Origin: Paludibacteraceae bacterium
Lineage (GTDB): Bacteria; Bacteroidota; Bacteroidia; Bacteroidales; Paludibacteraceae
Assembly (NCBI GenBank): GCA_017402895.1
Contig: JAFPLG010000177.1
Coordinates: 1 to 12,683 of the forward strand
DNA: 12,683 bases
Direction of reading: 5' to 3'
Shown piece by piece: positions 1 through 6,790 of the stretch (the first letter of the stretch is position 1; every line of letters starts with the position of its first letter). The position numbers and the translations under genes are program-made. A model generated the notes under the pieces. That model had not been told where the DNA came from. It searched no databases and was given only the letters and a program-made list of their open reading frames with translations.

Positions 1-73
1 CGGCCAGAAATACTATTCTTTTCGTCGCTAAACTGCTAAAATTCTCTGTTTTAGCGAAAAAAAAACGTAAAAT

Positions 74-105
74 TTTGCGTATATCGTAATTTTTTCGTAC
101 CTTTG
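74..105 (+). promoter_or_regulatory. Bacteroidota-type promoter of secDF
   Basis: A TTTG element at 74-77 is followed after exactly 20 nt by TACCTTTG at 98-105, matching the Bacteroidota sigma-ABfr consensus (-33 TTTG, -7 TAnnTTTG). Transcription should begin around 112, giving a 5' leader of about 97 nt before the secDF ATG at 209. The region just upstream (50-73) is A-rich and could act as an UP-like element. No Shine-Dalgarno sequence stands out before the ATG; the leader end is simply AT-rich, as is common in this phylum. Confidence 0.85.
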
Positions 106-121
106 CAGCCGATTTTGCGCT

Positions 122-161
122 CGTGTGCACTTACGCGTACGTTGTGCGCGTTTTTTCGCGC
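122..161 (+). promoter_or_regulatory. Structured secDF leader with alternating purine-pyrimidine tract
   Basis: Positions 122-151 alternate pyrimidine and purine almost without interruption (two phase slips at 131/132 and 142/143) and contain the palindromes GTGCAC, ACGCGT and CGTACG. At its end GCGCG (146-150) can pair with CGCGC (157-161) across a T6 loop. This lies inside the predicted 5' UTR, so an RNA role in stability or translation control is possible. A similar tract follows secDF and another precedes mdh. No known riboswitch family was recognised. Confidence 0.4.
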
Positions 162-208
162 TAAATAGATAAGGAAAATCAAATCAAAAATAAATAACAA
201 AAATCATT

Positions 209-3200
209 ATGAACAAACAAGGAATTGTAAGGAAATTGGCATTTTGTCTGGCCGCTCTGTTGGTGCTGACATGTGCCTTCTATCTCTCCTTCTCCTTCAG
301 AACAAGTTCGATTGACAAGAAGATGCTGGAGCAAGCAACCGACACCACTACGGGTAAGGTTGACTCGACTCGTTTGTCGTTCCTCCAGGACTCGATTGCA
401 CAGGAGAAAGTGTGGTTTGGCTACACGCTGAAGGAGTGCCGCGAGAAAGAGATTAACCTCGGTCTGGACTTGAAGGGTGGTATGAACGTAACCATGGAAG
501 TAGAGGTTTCGGGTATCATCCGTGCGTTGGCTGACGACAACCAGAGCGAGAACTTCAACCGCGCGCTGAAGATGGCTAGCGAGAAACAGGAGAACAGTGG
601 TAAGGATTATGTGACGCTATTCGTGGAGTCGTACCAGGAGATCGACCCGCAGATTCAACTCGCAGGTATCTTCTCTACGCCGGACATGAACAATCGTATC
701 AGTAGCACCTCTACCAACGAGGAAGTGGCTGCCGTACTTCGCGAGGAAGTAGACGCTGCTATTACCAACTCGTTCAACGTGCTGCGTACGCGTATCGACC
801 GTTTCGGTGTGGTACAGCCGAATATCCAGCGTCTGTCGCAGACGGGTCGTATCCTGATCGAACTTCCGGGTATCAAGGAGCCGGAGCGTGTGCGTAAGCT
901 GCTCCAAGGTTCGGCTAACCTGGAATTCTGGGAGACCTACAACCTGACCGAGATCTTCTCCAATCTGGAGCGTCTGGATGGCGAACTGGTGAAGACCGTT
1001 GCCGAGAAGGATACTACCAATGGCGAGGAAGTGGCTGAGGTTGCCGAGGCAGAGGAAGTAAAGAACGACACGACAACCAAGGATGTTGAGAGCCTGGTAG
1101 CTGAGGTGAAGGGCGACAGCACCAAGCAGACGAAAGAGGATATCGAGGAGTTCCGCAAGAACCACCCGCTGTTCTCTAAGTTGCAGGCTAACGTAGCAAG
1201 CAACAACCAGGTGATCCCGAGTCCGGTAGTGGGTATGGCTCACTTTACCGATACGGCTAAGATCAACGCGCTGTTGACCAGCCCGCAGGCTCGTCAGATC
1301 CTGCCGAGCGACGTTGTCTTCCGCTGGACGGTTAAGGCTATCGACAATGCGAATGCTTACTATCAGTTGATCGCATTGAAGGGTCATAACGGTCGCGCCA
1401 GCCTCGAGGGTAACGTCGTAACCGACGCTCGTGCTGACTTCTCGCAGACCAGTGCTTACGCTAACGTATCGATGTCGATGAACGCTGACGGCGCTAAGGC
1501 ATGGCAGCGTATCACGAAGGAGAATATCGGTAAGTCGGTAGCTATCGTGCTGGACGGACTGGTATATTCCTTCCCGACCGTACAGAATGAGATATCGGGC
1601 GGTAACAGCCAGATCACGGGTAACTTCACCGTAGAAGAGGCAAAGGACCTTGCCAACACCCTCAAGTCGGGTAAGATGCCGGCTCCGGCACGTATTATCC
1701 AGGAGGATGTAGTGGGTCCGTCGCTGGGTCGTGAGGCTATCCAGGCTGGTTTGTGGAGCTTCGTTCTGGGCTTCTGCCTGATTCTGCTCTACATGATTTT
1801 CTACTATGGTGTGATTCCGGGTCTGATTGCCGACTTCGCATTGCTGTGCAACGTATTCCTGCTGGTAGGTGTGCTGGCTTCGTTCTCGGCCGTACTGACC
1901 CTGCCGGGTATCGCCGGTATCGTGCTGACCATGGGTTGTGCTGTGGATGCTAACGTGCTGATCTACGAGCGTATCCGCGAGGAGCTGAAGAGCGGCAAGA
2001 AGATGCGTCAGGCTATCACGGACGGTTTCCAGGGTGCTATCTCGGCTATCGTGGACTCGAACGTAACCTCGTTCCTGACGGGTGCCATTCTGGCTATCTT
2101 CGGTACCGGTCCGATCAAGGGCTTCGCCGTAACGTATATGATTGGTATCGTTACTTCGTTCATCACGGCTGTGTTCATCACCCGCTGGTTGCTCGAGGCA
2201 TATGCTAACCGTGAGGATGCTAAGGAACTGGAGTTCACCACCCCGATGATGCGCAACTTCCTGCAGAATGCAAAGGTCAACTTCGTAGGTCTGCGCAAGG
2301 TATCGTATATCCTGTCGAGCGTATTGATCATCGTAGCTATCCTGGGTCTGGATCCGCATATCTTCGGTAAACTGAATCTGGGTATCGACTTCTCGGGTGG
2401 ACGTAACTATATCGTTCGTTTCGACCAACCGGTTTCGACAGAGGCTGTTAAGTCGTCGCTGGACGGTATCTTCCGTCAGAACCTGCAGGGCGATGATACC
2501 TATTCGCTCAATGTCATCACGATTGGTAATGAGAACCAGATACGTATCTCGACCAACTACATGATCAACGATCAATCGGCTGCAGTAGACGAGAAAATCG
2601 AAGAGATGATCTACACGGGTTCGAAGCAATTCTTGGCTAAGGAGATTCCGTTCGAGGACTTCCGCTCTACGCTGGTTAATCCTGAGGTAGGTATCATGCA
2701 GAGCCAGAAGGTAGGTCCGGCTATCGCCGACGATATCACGACGGCTGCCGTATGGGCTGTGCTGGCTGCATTGGTTGTTATCTTCCTGTATATCCTGTTG
2801 CGTTTCCGCAACTTCGCTTATTCGGTAGGTGCACTGGCAGCTTTGGCTCACGATACCGTAATCATCCTGGGTCTGTATGCTATCCTCTGGAAGATCATGC
2901 CGTTCTCTATGGAGATCGACCAATCGTTTATCGCTGCTATCCTGACCGTCATCGGTTATTCGATCAACGATACCGTGGTTATCTTCGACCGTGTACGTGA
3001 GTACAACAAGCTCTATCCGAAGCGTGCTCGCGAGGAGAATATCAACGCCGCACTGAACAACACGCTGAGCCGTACGTTCTCGACTTCTATGTCGACCTTC
3101 GTGGTATTGCTCGCTATCTTCAGCTTCGGTGGTGAGACGATCCGTGGCTTCGTATTCGCACTGTTGATGGGTGTGATCGTAGGTACCTATTCGTCGGTAT

Positions 3201-3277
3201 TCATCGCATCGCCTATTGCATTCGATATCCAACGTGCACGTCAGTTGCGCGCTGAGAAGAAGGCGCTGAAGAAATAA
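209..3277 (+). CDS. secDF: Fused protein translocase subunit SecDF
   Basis: SecDF is the inner-membrane accessory complex of the Sec translocon; it uses the proton motive force to pull secreted proteins across on the periplasmic side. This 1022-aa protein is the SecD-SecF fusion usual in Bacteroidota. An N-terminal helix (about 10-30) is followed by the SecD signature LGLDLKGG (84-91), a large periplasmic P1 region, and a helix bundle containing AVDANVLIYERIREEL (578-593), whose Asp is the conserved proton-relay residue in the family. The SecF half starts near residue 690, with LGIDFSGG (724-731) and the matching YSINDTVVIFDRVREY (from 917). A highly charged, low-complexity Glu/Lys/Thr segment (about 261-315) interrupts P1; such inserts vary among Bacteroidota. 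The ATG at 209 gives a normal N-terminal signal anchor. The gene is monocistronic, with its own promoter upstream and a terminator about 25 nt after the stop. Codon use is strongly biased, suggesting high expression. Confidence 0.97.
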   Translation: MNKQGIVRKLAFCLAALLVLTCAFYLSFSFRTSSIDKKMLEQATDTTTGKVDSTRLSFLQDSIAQEKVWFGYTLKECREKEINLGLDLKGGMNVTMEVEVSGIIRALADDNQSENFNRALKMASEKQENSGKDYVTLFVESYQEIDPQIQLAGIFSTPDMNNRISSTSTNEEVAAVLREEVDAAITNSFNVLRTRIDRFGVVQPNIQRLSQTGRILIELPGIKEPERVRKLLQGSANLEFWETYNLTEIFSNLERLDGELVKTVAEKDTTNGEEVAEVAEAEEVKNDTTTKDVESLVAEVKGDSTKQTKEDIEEFRKNHPLFSKLQANVASNNQVIPSPVVGMAHFTDTAKINALLTSPQARQILPSDVVFRWTVKAIDNANAYYQLIALKGHNGRASLEGNVVTDARADFSQTSAYANVSMSMNADGAKAWQRITKENIGKSVAIVLDGLVYSFPTVQNEISGGNSQITGNFTVEEAKDLANTLKSGKMPAPARIIQEDVVGPSLGREAIQAGLWSFVLGFCLILLYMIFYYGVIPGLIADFALLCNVFLLVGVLASFSAVLTLPGIAGIVLTMGCAVDANVLIYERIREELKSGKKMRQAITDGFQGAISAIVDSNVTSFLTGAILAIFGTGPIKGFAVTYMIGIVTSFITAVFITRWLLEAYANREDAKELEFTTPMMRNFLQNAKVNFVGLRKVSYILSSVLIIVAILGLDPHIFGKLNLGIDFSGGRNYIVRFDQPVSTEAVKSSLDGIFRQNLQGDDTYSLNVITIGNENQIRISTNYMINDQSAAVDEKIEEMIYTGSKQFLAKEIPFEDFRSTLVNPEVGIMQSQKVGPAIADDITTAAVWAVLAALVVIFLYILLRFRNFAYSVGALAALAHDTVIILGLYAILWKIMPFSMEIDQSFIAAILTVIGYSINDTVVIFDRVREYNKLYPKRAREENINAALNNTLSRTFSTSMSTFVVLLAIFSFGGETIRGFVFALLMGVIVGTYSSVFIASPIAFDIQRARQLRAEKKALKK

Positions 3278-3299
3278 TACGCGCACGCGTATGCGTATA
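3278..3299. repeat. 22-nt perfect alternating pyrimidine-purine tract
   Basis: Directly after the secDF TAA, 22 consecutive bases alternate pyrimidine/purine without exception (core ACGCGCACGCGTATGCGT). It is GC-rich and is the kind of sequence that can adopt left-handed Z-DNA under negative supercoiling. It sits between the stop codon and the terminator hairpin, so it is also transcribed. Related tracts occur in the secDF and mdh leaders. Confidence 0.6.
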
Positions 3300-3337
3300 A
3301 AAATAAGGAGTTGCTCATGCGGGCAACTCCTTATTTT
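3300..3337. terminator. Bidirectional rho-independent terminator between secDF and pepD
   Basis: AAAATAAGGAGTTGC (3300-3314) and GCAACTCCTTATTTT (3323-3337) form a perfect 15-bp stem around an 8-nt loop (3315-3322). The plus-strand side ends in a T-rich run (TTATTTTCTTT). The minus-strand side likewise reads TTATTTTTAT, so it can terminate both secDF (+) and the convergent MATE-pepD operon (-). Confidence 0.9.
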
Positions 3338-3338
3338 C

Positions 3339-3357
3339 TTTAGCCATTAGCCATTAA
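3339..3357 (-). repeat. Heptamer repeat tract after the pepD stop codon
   Basis: On the minus strand the TGA stop of pepD is followed at once by TTAATGG CTAATGG CTAAAG, that is, two to three units of a 7-nt repeat. It lies between the stop codon and the terminator hairpin. The same unit is found inside pepD, the MATE gene and ldcA, and at the spt-dehydrogenase junction. Confidence 0.6.
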
Positions 3358-4818
3358 TCAGAGTTTCTCCAAAACTCGGCAGAGCCATTGGTAGCAGCGC
3401 TCCGTGCTCGGAATCGACAGACGCTCTTGGGGCGAGTGGACGCCGTACATCTGCGGACCGATTGATACCATATCCAGGTACGGATATTTCTCCAAGAACA
3501 GACCGCATTCCAGTCCGGCATGGATAGCCAATACTTGCGGTTCTGACTTAAACAATTCTACGTACGCCTCTTTGGTCACCTCCAGCAGCGGGGAGTTAGG
3601 ATTCGGTGCCCAGCCGGGATAACCGTCACCATGGGTCACTTCGTCGCAAGCGAGCGAGAGCGCCTGTTCTACTGCCCATTTCAGGTGATGCTTGCTATTT
3701 TCGATCGACGAACGTTGGGAGGTATTGACTTCAATATATCCCTCTTTCATCTTGATGGAGGCAAGGTTCGTACTCGTCTCTACCAGTCCCGGCATCTCTT
3801 TGCTCATAGCGATCATGCCGTGCGGGCACTCGCAGAGCGCCATGATGAGTCGGTAGGCTTTGTCGGTAGGGATAAACTCTTCGGGCATGTCGCAGGTCTC
3901 GAGGTCCAGACGCATATCTTTCTCTACCTCGCCGAATACACCTTCCATCTGTGCGATAAAGTGGTTCCACTCGATACGTATCTGCTCTTTGTACGCCATC
4001 GGTATCGTGATGATAGCCTCCGCCTCGCGGGCAATGGCGTTGCGCAGGTTACCACCGTTGATGCTGGCCAGTTGTACCTCGGTCTGCGGCCATATACGTG
4101 CCAGGAACCAAACGATCAGTTGGTTGGCATTGGCGCGACCCTTGTTGATATCATCACCCGAGTGACCACCCATCAGTCCGCTTACGGACAGACGAATGGC
4201 TAATGGCGAATGGTTAGAGGCTAATGTACCTTCGCCATTAACCTTTAGCCTTTCACCTTTATAGTGCATCTTAGCCAGCGTGTCGATACCGCCGGCACAG
4301 CCGATGAAGATCTGGCCGTCGTCTTCGGAATCAAGGTTAATCAAACGCTTGCCTTTCAACATGCCGTCCCGGAGTTTCTCCGCGCCGGTCAGTCCGGTCT
4401 CTTCGTCCACGGTGAAGAGGCACTCGATAGCGGGGTGTTTTAGGTCCGGATTGGTGATAGCAGCCAGCGCCATAGAGATACCTATGCCATCGTCTGCGCC
4501 GAGGGTAGTACCTTTAGCTTTGAGCCACTCACCATCCACGTAGGTCTGGATAGGATCGTTCATGAAGTCGTGCTCAACGTCGCCGTTCTTCTCGCATACC
4601 ATATCCATATGGGCTTGCAGGATGACGCCTTCGTGGTCCTCATAACCCGGCGTGGCGGGAACGCGCATGATGACGTTCATGGTTTCGTCGGCTACGCATT
4701 CGATATTGTGCGCCTTGGCCCAGTCTTGGAGCCACTGGCTGATGCGCTCCTCATGCTTCGACGGACGAGGCACTTGGTTGATCTGCGCAAAGATGTCAAA
4801 CACTTGTTTTGGTTCCAT
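3358..4818 (-). CDS. pepD: Xaa-His dipeptidase / aminoacyl-histidine dipeptidase (peptidase M20C)
   Basis: A cytosolic di-zinc dipeptidase that hydrolyses Xaa-His and other dipeptides, recycling amino acids. The 486-aa length matches the PepD family. Metal and catalytic motifs are intact: QAHMDMV (His70, Asp72), LGADDG (Asp109/110), TVDEETG (Glu139/140), NLDSED (Asp163), GLMGGHSGDD (214-223) and MYGVHSPQE near the C-terminus (His461). The ATG at 4818 lies inside the end of the MATE gene (23-nt overlap, different frame), so translation is probably coupled and both genes use the promoter at 6221-6252. Residues about 187-207, just before the conserved SVSGLMGGHSG block, are encoded by a degenerate 7-nt repeat tract and appear roughly ten residues longer than in E. 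coli PepD as I recall that sequence. The insertion is in a loop, so activity is probably kept. Confidence 0.95.
   Translation of the reverse strand: MEPKQVFDIFAQINQVPRPSKHEERISQWLQDWAKAHNIECVADETMNVIMRVPATPGYEDHEGVILQAHMDMVCEKNGDVEHDFMNDPIQTYVDGEWLKAKGTTLGADDGIGISMALAAITNPDLKHPAIECLFTVDEETGLTGAEKLRDGMLKGKRLINLDSEDDGQIFIGCAGGIDTLAKMHYKGERLKVNGEGTLASNHSPLAIRLSVSGLMGGHSGDDINKGRANANQLIVWFLARIWPQTEVQLASINGGNLRNAIAREAEAIITIPMAYKEQIRIEWNHFIAQMEGVFGEVEKDMRLDLETCDMPEEFIPTDKAYRLIMALCECPHGMIAMSKEMPGLVETSTNLASIKMKEGYIEVNTSQRSSIENSKHHLKWAVEQALSLACDEVTHGDGYPGWAPNPNSPLLEVTKEAYVELFKSEPQVLAIHAGLECGLFLEKYPYLDMVSIGPQMYGVHSPQERLSIPSTERCYQWLCRVLEKL
4193..4262. repeat. Heptamer repeat tract and inverted repeat inside pepD
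   Basis: On the plus strand, units GAATGGC TAATGGC GAATGGT TAGAGGC TAATG run in one direction, and from about 4231 the complementary form (CGCCATT AACCTTT AGCCTTT CACCTTT) runs in the other. GGCTAATGGCGAA (4198-4210) and TTCGCCATTAACC (4231-4243) can pair with one G-T/mismatch position across a 20-nt loop. The 7-nt phase is unrelated to the codon phase, yet the reading frame stays open. Confidence 0.65.
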
Positions 4819-6202
4819 ATTCTAATCGTTTTAATTGTTTATGAAAGCGTATATGATAGAGCACGGCCGGGATAGCCAGTGCGATAACAAACGAGATCCA
4901 CATGCCCTGTGCTCCCCATCCTACGGGGAAGGTCAGTAGCAGTCCAAGCGGCAAAGCTACGATAATATAAGCCACTACGGCTATGCGCATCGGAACGCGC
5001 ACATCCTGGATTCCTCGCAACATAGCCGCTCCGATACATTGCAGTCCGTCCACATACTGGAGCGTACCGGCGATGACCAGTAGCGTCGAGGCGATAGGCA
5101 CTACCTCCGGATCGCTGGTGAAGATATAGGGGATTATGTTTCTTCCCAGAATCATAATTGCTGCGCCGATGGTATTCATCATCAGGCATAGATGCACCGA
5201 AGCCCGACTGGCCATACGAACGGCATGCAAGTCGCCATGCCCGAGTTGGTGGCTGACACGTATCGTCGTGGCGGCACCGATTCCCAGGGCCAGCATAAAG
5301 GTCAGGTCGGCCATCTGGTTGGCTATATGATGAGCCGCCAGCGTCTCCTTGTTGATCCAACCGATGATGATAAACGAGGCGGTGAACAAGAAGGCCTCGC
5401 AGAACGACTGCATACCGATAGGCGTGCCGATCTTGAAGAGTCGGCCAACCACTTCCCGGCGAATCATGCTGAAGCGAATGCCCCTTAGGTACTGTCGCCA
5501 GTCCTTACGCCATGCCATTACCAAAAAGAAGCAGATAGGCATCAGTGTGCGGGCGATAAGCGATCCGATACCCGCTCCCTCGGCACCCATGGCCGGAAAA
5601 CCACAATGGCCATAGATGAGTATCCAGTTCATCAGGATATTCATCAGGTTGCAGACGACGGTAATCACCATTGCCACGAGGGTGTTTCCCAGTCCCTCCA
5701 GAAACTGCTTGCAGAAGCAGAAGAGCAGGAAAGGCAGGATCGAGAGCACGATGAGCGTATAGTACGGACGGGCGCAGGCTACGACTTCGGGTTCCTGACC
5801 GAAATAATCCAGCAGACCGATACACGGAGCCAACAATACGAATGAGACAAGGCATATCAGAGCGGTGAACACCAGCCCGTTGGTCATATAGGACTTGATT
5901 TGCTCATTGGCCTTTTGCCATTCGCCATTTGCCTCCTCGCCTTTCGCCTTCTCCAGTTCGCCATGCGTGAAACCTACGAGCGGCGTAATACCCATGACGG
6001 CACCCATCGAGAAGACCATGACGGTGAAGAAGATAGCATTCGAAAAACTGACTGCCGCCAGGTCGGTTGTGGCGTATTGGCCCACCATGATCGAGTCGAA
6101 CAGACCCACCAGCGCCGCTCCCAGTTGGGTCAGCACCACGGGCATCGCTACCCGCAGGTTGCGACGGTAATAGGGCAGTATTTCTCGAAAACTATAGCGC
6201 AT
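4796..6202 (-). CDS. MATE-family multidrug/cation efflux transporter
   Basis: A 468-aa polytopic inner-membrane protein of the MATE (NorM-like) family, which exports drugs or organic cations in exchange for Na+ or H+. About twelve hydrophobic segments are visible, in two similar halves. The first half holds MPVVLTQLGAALVGLFDSIMVG (20-41) and MGITPLVG (70-77), the second GTPIGMQSFCEAFLF and the partner helices; this is the usual MATE repeat. The ATG at 6202 is preceded by a short leader of about 12 nt and a good promoter. Residues about 82-100, in the loop following MGITPLVGFTHG, are Glu/Lys/Asn/Gly-rich (EKAKGEEANGEWQKAN) and are encoded by a 7-nt repeat tract, apparently an in-frame insertion. 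The gene is the first of an operon with pepD. The substrate cannot be told from the sequence. Confidence 0.92.
   Translation of the reverse strand: MRYSFREILPYYRRNLRVAMPVVLTQLGAALVGLFDSIMVGQYATTDLAAVSFSNAIFFTVMVFSMGAVMGITPLVGFTHGELEKAKGEEANGEWQKANEQIKSYMTNGLVFTALICLVSFVLLAPCIGLLDYFGQEPEVVACARPYYTLIVLSILPFLLFCFCKQFLEGLGNTLVAMVITVVCNLMNILMNWILIYGHCGFPAMGAEGAGIGSLIARTLMPICFFLVMAWRKDWRQYLRGIRFSMIRREVVGRLFKIGTPIGMQSFCEAFLFTASFIIIGWINKETLAAHHIANQMADLTFMLALGIGAATTIRVSHQLGHGDLHAVRMASRASVHLCLMMNTIGAAIMILGRNIIPYIFTSDPEVVPIASTLLVIAGTLQYVDGLQCIGAAMLRGIQDVRVPMRIAVVAYIIVALPLGLLLTFPVGWGAQGMWISFVIALAIPAVLYHIRFHKQLKRLEYGTKTSV
5904..5962 (-). repeat. Heptamer repeat tract inside the MATE gene
   Basis: The plus strand reads as successive units TTGGCCT, TTTGCCA, TTCGCCA, TTTGCCT, then CCTCGCC, TTTCGCC, TTCTCC and GTTCGCC. 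On the coding strand the unit is approximately GGCGAAW/GGCAAAW. It encodes a polar, low-complexity loop (residues about 82-100) between two early transmembrane helices. Confidence 0.6.
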
Positions 6203-6220
6203 TCTTCTAAAATCCGACTA

Positions 6221-6252
6221 CAAAGATACGAATTATTTGCGAATCTCCCAAA
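6221..6252 (-). promoter_or_regulatory. Promoter of the MATE-pepD operon
   Basis: On the minus strand TTTG (6252-6249) is followed after exactly 20 nt by TATCTTTG (6228-6221), an exact Bacteroidota promoter. Predicted transcription starts near 6214, only about 12 nt before the MATE ATG at 6202. It overlaps the opposing promoter for the small membrane protein by 17 bp. Confidence 0.85.
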
Positions 6253-6267
6253 AAATTTATACCTTTG
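6236..6267 (+). promoter_or_regulatory. Promoter of the DUF4293-like gene
   Basis: TTTG at 6236-6239, then exactly 20 nt, then TACCTTTG at 6260-6267. Predicted start of transcription is near 6274, leaving a leader of about 22 nt before the ATG at 6296. The -33 box lies between the two boxes of the divergent MATE promoter, so the two core promoters are interleaved. Confidence 0.85.
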
Positions 6268-6295
6268 CAACCGATTTGATACAAAAAGCATCCGT

Positions 6296-6790
6296 ATGAG
6301 TGGTATTTACAAGCGTCTGGTGTTGATGTTGATAGCTCTGGTAGCGGCGATTACGCTGCTCAATGTGCCGGTGTTTAATTTCCAAGGAGACAAGGGAGTG
6401 ATCTCCAACCGCGCCTATGAAATGGACAAGAAGAACTTCTATGTCTACCAGACCGACTTTGAGACCCACGAGACGACCACCGTCGGCGTTGTTTCCGTCA
6501 AGGGTTTGTATTATTGCAACCTACTGATGATAGCCACTTCCATCCTCTGCCTGCTTTGTTTCTTTAGTGACAGTTGGCGCATCTATTTGTCGCTTATCAC
6601 GGTTCTCTTGGCCGGCATATACTATGCGCTGATGATCTACTATGCGGTGAAGATATCCAACGAGTGGTACCCGACGCTTTATCCCAACCTGGCAGCCCTG
6701 TTGCCGGCTGTCGTACTGGAGGCGATGGTTCTCACGCGCAAGAGTCTGTTGCGCGAGATACGTCATAACGACGAACGACTGATCGACTAA
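6296..6790 (+). CDS. Small four-helix membrane protein, DUF4293-like
   Basis: A 164-aa protein with four predicted transmembrane segments (about 8-25, 71-90, 95-117 and 130-147), a polar extracytoplasmic loop (26-70) and a charged C-terminal tail (REIRHNDERLID). Size, topology and the basic/acidic tail resemble the DUF4293 family, a Bacteroidota-specific membrane family of unknown function; this assignment is tentative. An open frame extends upstream to 5900, but I chose the ATG at 6296 because it follows a good promoter by about 22 nt and opens a typical membrane-protein N-terminus (MSGIYKRLVLMLIALVAA). The upstream part is antisense to the MATE gene. The stop overlaps the stop of the convergent transferase gene by 4 bp, with no terminator between. 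Function unknown. Confidence 0.8.
   Translation: MSGIYKRLVLMLIALVAAITLLNVPVFNFQGDKGVISNRAYEMDKKNFYVYQTDFETHETTTVGVVSVKGLYYCNLLMIATSILCLLCFFSDSWRIYLSLITVLLAGIYYALMIYYAVKISNEWYPTLYPNLAALLPAVVLEAMVLTRKSLLREIRHNDERLID

Noticed and set aside
25..57. Inverted repeat TCGCTAAA/TTTAGCGA as a terminator
   Set aside because: It is followed by A-runs on the plus strand and lacks a T-run on the exit side on the minus strand. The competing pair CTAAAA/TTTTAG is equally likely.
124..165. A 13-codon GTG-started leader peptide before secDF
   Set aside because: It ends before the ATG but has no ribosome site, and its codons simply reflect the alternating tract. There is too little evidence to call it.
617..3286. 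889-aa open frame antisense to secDF
   Set aside because: It lacks any recognisable domain or hydrophobic pattern and has an odd composition (Arg/Gln/Asp/Thr-rich). It is the expected result of strong codon bias in secDF, whose coding frame is certain.
5900..6295. Upstream extension of the DUF4293-like gene
   Set aside because: The extension is antisense to the MATE gene and passes through both promoters; ATG 6296 follows a promoter and starts a normal membrane protein.
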